The translations under genes were made by a program, and so were the position numbers. The notes beneath the pieces were generated by a model. The model worked only from the letters and a program-made list of their open reading frames with translations, was not told the origin of the DNA and made no database searches. A DNA stretch of 64,000 bases from Trichopria drosophilae. Taxonomy: Eukaryota; Arthropoda; Insecta; Hymenoptera; Diapriidae. This document shows positions 1 through 14,100 of the stretch, piece by piece; position 1 is the first letter of the stretch, and each line of letters begins with the position of its first letter. The stretch spans positions 200,616,001 to 200,680,000 of the forward strand of contig CM059582.1 of NCBI GenBank assembly GCA_030407085.1, given 5' to 3'.

Positions 1-2148
1 ATGAAGAGACACAACGATATAGTTTGGTGACAAGTGTGAAAGACGAACATCTTATTGTTCGGAATATAATAACAATTTTTGCAAGGTACTTACGCTTCAA
101 ATAATTTCATAAAATTACATAGATTTACCATATTACTGTTGACTTGATTCACTGTTGTCATTTCATGGAAAAATCCAATATAAAAAATGTTATCAAAATG
201 GAAGAATAAAAAAAATTATTTTTTTTGTTAATGAATTAATTGTTAATGAAAAAAATACAAACAAAATTTAAAAAGTACTAAAAAATAATAAAAAAAATGA
301 CTTTCCGTTGTGATTTAGTGGTGTGTAGGTAATTTATTATATTTATCATCAGGAATAAACAACTTCGAAATTAGGCATTGGAGGAACGATGCATTTACTC
401 CGATATTCACGTTTATTAAATCTACAAACGTCAAAGTACCAGGTAGCAATGCGCACAAGATGTGCTGCACTCCATTATTAGGTTATAAACCAATCACTGA
501 TAGGTCACACAAACGTATAGACTAATTTTCAATTTCACACGTACGTAATCATGCGGAAAAGTAAAAAATTGAGATAAACCCCAATTGTATATAAATAATT
601 TGAGGTTATGAATGAATTATGATGATATTAGGTATTCACTAATGATAATTACTTTTTCATCCCAATTCTCCCTGATTTCGACCGTTACACGATCATATAC
701 TCGATATTTGTGCTACAAAATGCAAAATGACAACTTGCAGACGCCATATTGAAGAAATCATTTTGTTTTTTGAAAAAAATCTGACCGGACAAAAAAGGAC
801 TGAGTAAAAAGATGCGATTAGCACATTTTTCAATGGTCAGCATTACCCTTTTCAAGGCCAAAAAAAAGCGATTCTTGCGAAGAAACATCGAAAAAATTAG
901 TATTTTTTTCAACAAAATGATCATAACATTTTTCTTTCAAGTCGCCGGCTGATTCTGCCTAACAATGAGTTATTCGAAAGAGGAGGTCCAAATGTATTGA
1001 GTTTGACTTATTTTAATGTTTTCTAACGATGTTTGAAACAAAAGATACAGCGTTGAAAGTTGTGTCTAAATTCCAGACTTTCATTTAGTAAACATTATGA
1101 TATATAAAGAAATAAACAACAAAAAATCGTCATATTTTGAAAATGCAACATGGCGGATTGGATATGGCCTACCAAAAATGTAAATATTACCTGATCGAGA
1201 CGAAACTGGGTATTAAATATACAATTAAGTTTTTCCTGGTAATACGGTCCTCTTACTAATTCTGAAAAAAGTAAACAAAGAAAATATGACGTAACTGGGA
1301 CATCAGTTCACGTCTAGCGCAATAAATTATTCGGTACTTATATGTAAAAATTTTGAATCACCTACTATTGGATTTAATATTAAAAACCATCCCTCTAGCG
1401 CTTAAAATTAGAACTATTGTCAAAAATGCGTTTCGCACCAGGATGCCATGTTGTGCTATTCAGCAGGGCTTATGGCATCCTTGCCCTGGACGCGATATTT
1501 AATTTTAAGTTTGTAAATCTAATTTTCATTTTATACTGCATTAAATGCCGGGATATAGCATTTAAGCAGTGATAAAATGTAGTGTATATTCTAGACTTTG
1601 ATATTAGTACTAGTACGTTGTGTAACCGATTATAGCAAATAAGTAAATATAGGTATATTTTTAAACTGGGTATTAGTATTTTTTTTGAGTCACTGATTAC
1701 GAATATGAAATCAGATTTGTAATGAACAAGCCTAAAACACACTGAGTACTTTTCAATTTTCAAAATCTGAGTTCAGATTCGTAATAAACGATCTCAAAAA
1801 ACCCCGAGCACCCAATTTCATGAAAAATGGTTCATCAGAAAATGTGTGCAGGAAAAGATTAAAGAACATGTTTTTCAAACCACCAATTGAGTTTAAACTA
1901 ATTTCTCCCAGCTGCGTTTTGGAAAAGCTTTGGAAGGGACACCAGAATGTTAACTTTTCGTGTCTTCTAAATTATTTTTGCAATATTCTAAAATACCTAT
2001 TGACCGTTACCGCGAATCATCATTTTATGACACGAAACTCAGTGAGAAATCAACTTTGTTTATAATTGCACTGAAATAGTGACGTTGTTATACATGATAC
2101 TTACTGTTAGATTAATTTTGCTAATACAAATATTAATTTATTTTTTAG
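1..2148. other. AT-rich stretch without recognisable gene
   Basis: No exon with a convincing reading frame was found. It holds a short imperfect tandem duplication near 1700-1800 (two blocks beginning CAGATT-GTAAT-AA) and a small inverted pair GGATGCCAT/ATGGCATCC around 1441-1477. It probably includes intron sequence of the + strand gene whose next exon starts at 2149. Confidence 0.4.
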
Positions 2149-5100
2149 TACACCAAATGTATGGATTAAACGGAACATCGACCGGGATGCCAGTGGGTAT
2201 AACAAACCTGAAAATGGGTCCATTATTGGGCGGCGTCACGGGGGCAACAACCCTTCCACGGCCGGGAAACTGGCTGCACCCTGCGGGCCTCAGGCACGGG
2301 CACAGCGCGGCCCGGGTCCGCCTCTACTGCCAGGCAAAGTAAGAAGCCACGGCTCTGACAGGTTAGTTCAATTTTTTATTTTATAAAATCTGTTACTTCT
2401 TAAAAGACCAAATGTACAAAGATTTTGATATAAGGGTAGTTCTACGAAGGAAAAATATGAAGCTAACTTCAGGAAGACATTTTGCATGTGTTTAAGTTTA
2501 GACAAGTGTGTTAAAGGCATTCTAAAGTGATCCGCCGGCAAGGTACGAAATTTCACTAAAACACTTAAATTAGAGATGACTGAATAACATTTTCAAAATT
2601 CGGGCTCTGTAAAGAAAATTCTCATTACTATAAACGGTTTCCTAGAAAATACCAAAGGCATCCATTTAGAACTGACTAAGAATTTTCGGAAATAAATAAA
2701 AATCACTTATTTCCGAAAACTTTTGGTCAGTTTTTTACTAATTCCTTTGGCATTTTCTAGAAAACCGTCTGTAGAAATTAGAATTGCCTTTACAGAGCCC
2801 GAATTTCGAAAAATTGATTCAGTCATTTTTCATTTACAATTTTTTGTGAAAATTCTTATCTTATCGGCCAAGCACTTTAGAACCCCTTAAGCCAAAGTTA
2901 ATAACACTGTCTAAGCTGCGGCCAGACAAAAAGTTAATATTTATAAATTTTAGAGCCATATGTGTCATTTCACGACAATTCAGTCAGTTTTGAAATCGAT
3001 CGAATTGATTGTTCACCTTGATATGTACTTTTACATAGATATAAAGAACATTTTGTTACGATTTGTTTACACACATTTTTCTACGTTTAAAGTAATAAAT
3101 TTAAGATTTTTTGCTTATGGAACATTTTTATATTTTTTTTTGTTTATTAAATTCACAAACTACTGAAAATAACGAACAATTTGCGGGGTCGTATAAGTTG
3201 GCTAGTAGTTTCATTAATTTTGTACAGAATTTTATATTTTTTTTACAATTAAGATTTTTGCAAAAATCTGAAGGTTTTAGATTATCGAATTCACAATTCA
3301 CTATGTTCCTCTTTTTTGTGTGTTTTCGATGTTTATTAGTAATTCAAACCATATATTAATATAAAGAAATTGTTTTTTTTTTCATTCTAGTAAAGATGTA
3401 CTTGTTTATATTCAAATAAAGGAAACTTCTTTCTTAGTGTGTAAAAATTTCTTTTAAAAATCCCATTATTATAAATTAAATATTCGTTCACATATCCAAA
3501 GTTATTATACAATTTGATATTGTATTACACAATATAATATTTCGTAATTACTTTCAATTTTTGAATGAATATTTCATTAATATTTCAATTGGAAAATGTC
3601 AAATTTAACGATTCGATTAAACAACAATTTATTAATAAAACGTTCTCAAATTAAATCCATCGAGAAATTTCCTCCGGTTCATATCGATTGTTACGATTCA
3701 ATTTCCATTACAGACACGTTGGTTCAATATTATTCTCATTCTTGTCTTCATTTCATTCCTTGGTAGAATCGATTCGGTTATAAGAATACGTTATAACTAA
3801 TAACTATTTTAAGTGATTGGTTTTTACTACATGTTTAAAAGAAATTTTGGACGATTTAAATATTCCTCTCGAATTTGTAAGAAAAAGATTAAAAAATATT
3901 AGGTTTTTCTACGGCGTTTAGTTTCCGTTACATGATTCATAAATTTTAAAAATACAGAAACATCAAAAATAGTGTATGTGCTCTAAAAATAGATTCTGAT
4001 CTGTTTAATAAAAAATGTCTTTTAATGCACTGAAAAAAATTATTCATAAGTATATTTATTTCGATATACCCAAGTACATAATATACTGACTTGAATCTGT
4101 TTTTCTTAAATGAAATAATATTAACTAAAAAGAATAATATCATTTGTAAAATTAAAAACGTAGTTCAATTTTGTGTTTGGCTACTTTTTAAATAATGATT
4201 TACTTAAATATAATCAAACAAATCTTAATCTTGCTTTTAATTGAAAATATAGCAAATATTTTCAAAAATTGGTGTACTTCTTATTACCTTAGAAGTGATT
4301 GTAAAACAAGTATTAAATATCGAAATAAACACATTTTTTAATGATAAATAATCTTTATATTGTACATTTTAATACAAAATTCTTCTTTAAGTTTTATGTG
4401 TTTCATGTCTGTATTAATAAATTATTATTTTATCATTGCAGCGATATATCATCGGGTCAGAAGGATGAGTGGTTTGTGTAGGTGAGTGTATTCCCTTAAA
4501 ATATTATATCTAATGTTTAAAAAGCAACGTGTACGTTTTAAGGAAAAGGTGGTTGAAACAAGGAAATTACTTATTCAAATGAGAGCTCACGTTTGGGATT
4601 TTGCTAAGTAGGCAAAAGCTTAGAGTAAAGATTTCATACTTTCCTACTCTAGACTGCAATATTCAACAACCAGCTGCATTAGTCGTCTGACACGACATTT
4701 TCGATATAAGCGCGGCATGCACAATGAGGTTTATAAATTCAGACATTGTGTAATCTCTATAATATAGAAAATATAAGTATTTTCCAAATATTTAATGACA
4801 AATTTTACTTTGCAAAAAGGCTTTAGTACACAGAAAAATTTAGTGCAGGAAAAAAGAATAGATGATTTATCAATCTGAAAAATAGCTAATATAACGAACT
4901 AGATTTGTTAAATTTTTAACTATAAAAAATAGTCAGTTATAAATATAGGTTCATATATTTTTAGGGTGGTTGTGTACTCCAACTAAAAAAAAATACTAAG
5001 TTCAGTTATTTCCGTTATTGAACAAACGATTTTTATATATCTTAACTATTTTTTTAACAGATTGAACAACTATATTGTGTAATAACTACACTGTGACTAA

Positions 5101-8100
5101 CATATCCTGTTTGATATCGGGAAATATGATAGGGAATTCAGACATAACATATTATATAGCATAGAATTTAATGCTACCGATCTGTCAATTCTAAATTTCG
5201 GTAATTAAATACAATCACGTGGCAATGACCATTAAGGGGTCAATAATGGCATGTTTCATTTTGTCGAGAACAGATATCAACATAGAAGTAAATGTTAAAG
5301 ACATTTTGGCCCTCTCGGGCGCAAAATTCGATTTTACATCATCCAAAATTATGCAGCTAACAATTCCCCACCTAACCCAAGTAGATGAATAGGGACAGAT
5401 CTCACGGAGTTCCCGCCGCCGCCACCAGGCGTCGCCACAGTCGCGGCGCTGTCGCAGCATGCGAGGTGGTAGATTCGTGAACTAATTCGCAGACTGATTC
5501 GTGGACTAATTCGTGGTTTGAGTCGCGGACTGACTCGCGGGCTGATTCGCGGATTGATTCGCATTTTTGATTTACTGTTTAGTACGCGGGCTTATAATTC
5601 AAGACTCGCGGCGCTGTCGCAGCATGCGAGGTGGTAGATTCGTGAACTAATTCGTGGTTTGAGTCTCGGAATGACTCGCGGGCCGATTCGCGGATTGATT
5701 CACATTTTTGATTTGCTGTTTAGTACACGGTTTCAAGACTCTCACATTGGAAAATCTGACCGTCGCTAATGAGGTCATTTAGATGACGCAAGACTTCGTG
5801 GACGGTCCCATTAAGTTTTCGAAGATTAATGCTGTAGCGTTATGCATATATCTTTCGATCTTTTAAATGTGCCCTGTTGGGGAAATCTCTCTTTCAATAT
5901 GTCGTTACCGACCTAATTCGGATGTTACATATCTTTTTTTTTTTTGATGAATTGAAAGCGTAGATTTCCATTAGTCTAAATACCAGCTTGAAGCGCAATC
6001 TCGTATATCGACGACCTACTTTTTAAATCTCACACAAATTTTAAAAACCTACAATCAGGGCGTTGACCTCTCCCTTGTCATGATGTAAGTTCGAATTCAC
6101 CTTTCAGAGTTTTCTCTCGTCGGGGAAATCTATCCATATACCAGCTTGAAGCGTAATCTCGTATATCGACGACCTTTGCCATGTGTCGAAAATCAAATTT
6201 CAAAAGTCGCCTTCATTAAAGGTCAGATATTGCTACATTATAGTCGCTTATGGAAATACATCGTATTCGGTAGGAACCGTATTGAGAGTGAAAGTAAAAT
6301 GACCTTTTCCTCGTGCGTACACCGTTACCGACCTAATTCGGATGTTACATATCTTTTTTGATGAATTGACAGCGTAGATTTCCATTAGTCTGAATACCAG
6401 TTTGAAGGTGTCTAGCTCAATCTCGTATATCGACGACCTACTTTTTAAATCTCACACAAATTTTAAAAACCTACAATCAGGGCGTTGACCTCTCCCTTAC
6501 CATGTTGTAAGTTTGAATTCACCTTTCAGAGTTTTCTCTCGTCGGGGGAAATCTATCCATCAATATGACAGTCGTCTTGACAAGCCGTTAGTGTATCTCA
6601 ATGATCTCCAATAGTGACGAAACCGCTGAGCCCCTTCACACAAAACCGCTAAGACCATTTTAAAATTAATTTAGAAAAGCCTCTAAGCAAGTCTCAACGC
6701 GTTCAAAAGACCTGGTGTCGACCCCCTGATGCGCGGAAACCTTTTCCTCGTGCGTTCTACTATCATCTCTCTCGCTCTCGCATACTCTTATTTAGATCCA
6801 TTAACATTAGCAGTATACCATTTTCACGGTCGTCGATTATCCATCGATCACTTATTCACCGTACATTTGTTTTCCTGAAACTTTCGAAAATGTATACGGG
6901 TCCAGACACGTTTAAAAGGTCATTGCACAATTTCTTCAAAACATTATCTATTTACCAAATTTCGGCAATCCGTGACGTAAGAGAAAGGAAGCAGTCTAAT
7001 TCAAATATTCCAATGTCATAATTTCTATGATCTCTCTAGCTCTCACATACTCTTTCTTATATCCATTAACATTAGCAGTATACCGTTTTCACGGTTGTCG
7101 ATTATGCGTCGATCACTTATTCACCGTACATTTGTTTTCTCGAAACTCTCGAAATTGTATACAGGTCCAGACATCGTTTCAAAGGAATGTCGCGTTCCTG
7201 TGTCTATGTTTGACAGTACGTAAGCACCTCTATTTCAAATATTGTATTTCTACATCAATATGGTAGATGTCTAAAAGATTTTTGAGGCCTTGAACAGGGT
7301 TTACAGCACTCTTGAAGAAGACGCTGCTGAGGATCAATTTTCCAACTTCATTCGAGAATCCATCAAAAAGATTGAGAAAATCAATTAATTCTTAAGGACC
7401 AATCCTCACATTCCAAATGGGGTGAAGTTATCATTGGAGACACGTATTCATTGCATCACGGTACAGAGGGTTACAGCTGCTCACAGATTAATTAGCGTAT
7501 CTCAATGATCTCCAATAGAGACAAAACCGTCGAGTCCCTTCACCCAAGACCATTTTGAAATTAACGTAGAAAAGCCGCTAAGCAAGTCTCAACGCGTTCA
7601 AAAGACCTGGCGCCGACCCCCTAATATTGTTATAAAAATGTCCAGCCGTTAGATGGTCATTGCAAACGGCCTCTTTCTAATGCGTGATCTTAAGAAATTA
7701 GTTCATAAATATTGAAAAGTACTGGCTCTTACACATTAGTATTGTCATGTGAGGAATGTCGAAAAAAAAAAATGCAAAAGCAATTCATTAAAGGTCAGCT
7801 ATTGCTACATCATATTCGCTTCTCGATGCCTATGTGGAAATACAGCGTAGGCTGGGAACCGTATTTTGAATGTGAACATAAAATTCTAATAATGACCTTT
7901 TCCTCCTGCGTGCTACTACCATCTCTCTTGCTCTCTAGTACCCGTTGTTAGATTATACCGTTATCACGGTCATCGAAATCGCCGATTGCCAACCGATCAT
8001 TTTCACCATATATTTTCCATGTATACAGGTTCAGACGCGTTTAAAGTCATTGCGCAATTTCATCAAAAGGTATACCAAGTAACACATTTTCTCTTTCCAA

Positions 8101-11100
8101 AATTTTTAGACAACCTCCACCATAATAGAAAGGAGATGATCTCAGTTCTGTATTTTATCTAGGAATAACATGGCGGGCCACCTGTAGACCAACTCACCCC
8201 TTTGTTAACAAAAGTAGCATAAATAAATAAATAAATAATTTATAATAATAATATTTAAATAGTAATAAATTTCACATAATCCGAATAGCGTGTATTAAAA
8301 TGTATAATATAGAAATGATGGAAGAAGCTAGCAGTAATTAGAAAGAGAGGATGACACGCTTATTCCCTATGCATTTATCTATTCACGATATTTACGTGTT
8401 TTCATGACGTTCGAGCCATAGCTATACGAGTTTGGACACGTGGGTAATGTAATTAATCAGGTTCCTGACCGTTTTTTAATATGTGTACAATTTACGACAT
8501 CTTAAACATCGCCATACAAGTTTCGACCTGTTAATTACCCGTAGACTTTACTATACGATAACAATGAATCTGACTTCTCACAAGTGACGAACACATACGA
8601 GTATCGACTTGCTTCTAATATAATTAATTAATCTTCATTTAATATTTCCCACTTTTAAAATTTCTGAGAATAAGAAGATCGAAATGACGACGTAAAAATC
8701 TAAGAGAAGCGTGTAAAATTCAACAGTTTCTTTCTATCTTTACGCACAGTTTTGTGTCTTTTAAGTAAAAAGTTAAAGGAAATGATAATGCTGCCATCTT
8801 TTGGTATGTTTAAAGAGATTGAAGAATCTGCGTGTTGCAGAATGAAATATGTGGGTGCATCTAAAATGCATAGATTCATCGTAGGCTGTCATCATACACT
8901 TGCTGATATGAGTGGCTATGGAGCGATTACAACTGAATATGAAGTTCTTGAAAATTGAATCTAGTTGACAATTAACCTTATTATCACCATACAAAAGAAT
9001 ATGAAAGTGAAATTGTTAAATATTACCGCGCATCTACTGCAAAGCGAAAGCAATCTCGCTATTTTTAAAATACCTATACTGCCATTACTAGACATCCCTC
9101 TGAAATTAACACTTTGCATAGTCTTTAATCATAGGCGGTTGTCTATCTGCGGTATCATCACTCGTTTCAAAACGTTTATTGACGACATTCACGTAAATCT
9201 GGATGCATTTGCATTGTGAGTGGTAAGCATGACCATACTTCTTCAATTTCAAGTTCTGCAAACGTTGACATGAAATCTATAGGTAGACTCGATGTCTTTT
9301 GTTTCCATTAATGCAAGACGCTTCACTTCATAGTAAATTCTCATTGACCTTCGAAGAGATGCAGGCTAGTCTTGAAGATTTTACAGTATACAATTTTAAA
9401 GCATTTTAACATTTTCTTTAGCACACTTTCCGTTAAATGTATGATTTTCGCAATTTATTGAAAATCGACGTTGTTGTTGTCCTATGAGTTTCGGTAGAGA
9501 TGGACAGGCTAATATGTCTATATCGACAATATTGTCAGCATCTAAAATTTCCTGCAACCTATGTCTTTTATTTGTCTGCGCCTTTTATGTATATCTTGTG
9601 AGCACATGTAACGATGTCTTCCAACGTTTCGTTGATTCCATCAAAGGGTATATCGCCCGATTCCAATCGTAGACCATGATAATTGTGCATTAACCAATTG
9701 TTTTATGTTCAAAACGTACTTTACTACATTACTGTCGGAAATATCCATAATGTACATTTCCTTCGATATAAACTGATTACCAGATCCGGGGAATCCTTGC
9801 ACGTCGACAATATTCTACATTTCTAGTATCTAATACTGATTTGCTTGTCCCCTTCATTAATTGACGCATCATTCTCTCTCACACACACTCTTTGCCCCTT
9901 CCACATATGGCGTGGTACCTCTAACTTATGGGTATACGTCGTACCTTTCTCTCTCTAGATCGTAGTATCTCTTCGTAAAATCCTATGAATCGGAAATCAA
10001 ATCAGAGTGTAACAAAAACGTCGATTCTTCAGCGGGCCAACACTTGAGATTTTCGATAGTTTGTGAGTTACGATACTCAGATGATGAAGAAGTTAAACGT
10101 AATATTAAATCGTTTCAAGTACTAGCACCAGTATGATGGTCACCGCACTTTCACAATTGAATAAATCTTTTCTACGATATTCGATCTAATTGAAATGTGC
10201 ATAGACGTATGAATACAAGTTTCGATTGGTTTATAATACAATTGAGCGTGCCAAAGATCTCTAAATTTTAAATAAAAAATGATCAGTCATTAACTTGACA
10301 TCCTTTAAACAATTAATTTTTGTATGTATATTAAATAGCGATACACTGCAGTCTTAAATCAAATAATTAAAATCATTACATCTTAAAGTCAGTCCATGCA
10401 TAAATCTTACATGGTCTAAGTCATCTTATCTACACTACATCTTTCTTTCTGTAAATGCAAAACAAAACGAAAGACAACAAAGTATTTATCATTATGATAA
10501 TAACAAATTCTTTCACATTAGAACCGCGTCTAATAGCCCACATAAGGTCGCCTTATTCGTAGTGAATTTAACTTTCGAACTGTCATCTTTAATTGTCGAT
10601 CATTCTCTCTCTCTCTCATTAGCTACCGATTTGTTGCATCTATACGAATACTCTTACATCAAATCGAGTCGTATGCACATTCTTGTGTTGTAACATTCAC
10701 ACGACTATGGAATGAAATTCATTCTTAAAACCCAACAAGTACAAGCGTAAATGTATTTTAATACTAACGAATGGTATACCTCTTGATTCGAAATTGTATG
10801 TAGCGTAACCGACATGACTATTTAATTCCGTTTACAATAATGATTTGGAGATTCACACCGCACGAAACGTTGTTATATTTGACAGATTTTTGCTACTTCC
10901 ACATTGTAATCTTAATTAGTTAACTAAGTTATTCACGTATCAATACTATTGTTATATGTAGGTATTTTGTTAAATATATTGCCATAAGGAGAATGTCCTC
11001 CTATCCATCACACCTAGTGTAATACCAAAAGATACAAGTCATTATATCAATAAATAATTTTCATAGTAATAAATTAACCTTTAAAAACTTCTCATGTTTT

Positions 11101-14100
11101 CACATCATGCACTAAAATTTCAGATTATTATTATTATTATTATTAATAATATTGAATCGTTTATAGAACTGATGTTTTCATACATAATCACTTAAAAAGA
11201 CTGCTGTTGTATATGAAATATAAGACTAAACAACAATTCAACATGAAGACATGCATAGATTAATTCTACTTAAAACATTAGTCATTTTGAAAGGAAAAGT
11301 GAAAAATTCTCAATGACCTATCTGTAAAGCTTCTATCTTACTTCTATCTTACTTCATGTTTCTTTTCGACAGTCCAAACACATCGGTACATAAACACACT
11401 TTCAATAATTATTGAATAATTTCTTATATAAGGGAGTAAATATTCAACGATTTTTTCGTAAATAATGAAACAATTTAATATATACGATCATTATACAATT
11501 TTACTAAAACAAGCTTAATTGCGGTGTTTTGGAAATGTTGATGACAAAGTATGAATATGCAATTAAATGAATCATTTAACACACGTATCTCTATCACTAC
11601 GTTCAATTATATAATTTTTTAATACTATAACACGTACATATTTACAATATTTGCAGACTGTACGTCAGTCTTTTCATTTTCACGTTTAGACTAAAATGTG
11701 CGTCAAAACTGACTCTTGCTCGTCATTAATTATAGGCATCTAGTACATCGGAGCTTTGAAACACCTTTACAATATGTTGTATATGTTCTTAAATCTGAAT
11801 GCATTCACGTTACTGATGACAATAATGATTCTTTAGTTTAATCTTGACCAAAGGTGCAAACGCAACATATTGAGATGAGTACTATTGCCAGTGTCTGAAA
11901 TTTCTTACCCACACCGATGAAGGAAATGTCGTATATTATAGGCAAAAGCATTCACAGTTATTAATATGATTCTTTATAAATCATAAGTATATACTGTCGA
12001 CTAGATTCATAATAAACATATTGTTTAATGTAGATCGGTAAGTATCTAATTCCTTATCTTACATTTAATTCCTCACAATATTCAATATGTACCCTTCAAA
12101 GCGTCGTGTTTTATTTTTGATTATTGTATTTTGTAATATATCTGCTCGCACTCTCTATATTGAATTCATATTTTAAAGATAGATTGTAGCCACTCCAGAT
12201 ATTAACGAACACCTTACTAAGAACTAATACCTACACTAATATTCTACCTATACCAAAAACATCTAGCAAATAATCGAGATAATATTTTCACTTCAAATTT
12301 ATTATTATACTTGAAATATTTCTCCGAGTCTAAACTTCTCTTACAAGTTTACTGTGTTCTGCATCTCACTTATCTTATATTGGAAACGTTAGTTAACTAA
12401 TATTTTATGCGTGAAATTTGTATATTTTCCAATCCATATGTTTGAACACATTTATTCTCTAAAGATTACTCTAAGTGTTTTCTTTCGACTCTGAGAGTAC
12501 AGCAATCTACCGTCTTATTTCATACTGTGCACACTTAAACGTGTAGAATATACGAATAATATTTATTTACCCATAATTAATAATAATTTTATATACATTA
12601 TTACTTTCCCAGTATTACATTATACTCTCACTGATATTCTTCTTCTAACATAATACATCTCAATCGTAGTATTCACTTTCAAAATTTGTAATTATTTTGA
12701 ATTTTCCATTAATATCTCAGTAGCTTTCTTATATTATAAGTTTATTTCGTATCGTCTCTGCTAACATTCCTCACACTATTAATATTCCCTAACTTCATCT
12801 ATATAGTTTCAATATTTCCATAGCACATACCTTTTGACTATGGCGTAATCGTGTATTTCATATTTTAAAGATAAAAATTGCAGCTACTCCAGATATTAAC
12901 GAGCACCTTACTAAAAATTAAGACTGACAATCAAAGGACATAATTTCCGTTATTTCGGCCGTCGAAGATTTGGTTCTTTTATTTGTTTACGACATTGCGT
13001 GAGTTGGTCAGTTTCTGTGTAATACATACATCATTTATTTGACACTTACATTATTGCTCTCTCACACACAAAAGGTATCATAAATTTCTGCACGTTTGCT
13101 GACACGATTTTGAAATTATACTTAAATATTACGATTTTTGTCGGTTGCTCAATTGATGATCCCTCTCCCCCCCCTTCCCCCCCCCCCCCCCCTTTCCTCC
13201 CTCAATCATCAATTGAGCAACCGACAAAAATCGTAATATTTAAGTATAATTTCAAAATCGTGTCAGCAAACGTGCAGAAATTTATGATACCTTTTGTGTG
13301 TGAGAGAGCAATAATGTAAGTGTCAAATAAATGATGTATGTATTACACAGAAACTGACCAACTCACGCAATGTCGTAAACAAATAAAAGAACCAAATCTT
13401 CGACGGCCGAAATAACGGAAATTATGTCCTTTGATTGTCAGTCTTAATTTTTAGTAAGGTGCTCGTTAATATCTGGAGTAGCTGCAATTTTTATCTTTAA
13501 AATATGAAATACACGATTACGCCATAGTCAAAAGGTATGTGCTATGGAAATATTGAAACTATATAGATGAAGTTAGGGAATATTAATAGTGTGAGGAATG
13601 TTAGCAGAGACGATAAAAATTGCAGCTACTCCAGATATTAACGAGCACCTTACTAAAAATTAAGACTGACAATCAAAGGACATAATTTCCGTTATTTCGG
13701 CCGTCGAAGATTTGGTTCTTTTATTTGTTTACGACATTGCGTGAGTTGGTCAGTTTCTGTGTAATACATACATCATTTATTTGACACTTACATTATTGCT
13801 CTCTCACACACAAAAGGTATCATAAATTTCTGCACGTTTGCTGACACGATTTTGAAATTATACTTAAATATTACGATTTTTGTCGGTTGCTCAATTGATG
13901 ATCCCTCTCCCCCCCCTTCCCCCCCCCCCCTTTCCTCCCTCAATCATCATTTGAGCAACCGACAAAAATCGTAATATTTAAGTATAATTTCAAAATCGTG
14001 TCAGCAAACGTGCAGAAATTTATGATACCTTTTGTGTGTGAGAGAGCAATAATGTAAGTGTCAAATAAATGATGTATGTATTACACAGAAACTGACCAAC

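Noticed and set aside
13110..13319. Proline-rich open frame with an identical twin at 16003-16212
   Set aside because: It is the translation of the C-tract and palindromic arms of the central modules, with mirror symmetry; no start context or homologue.
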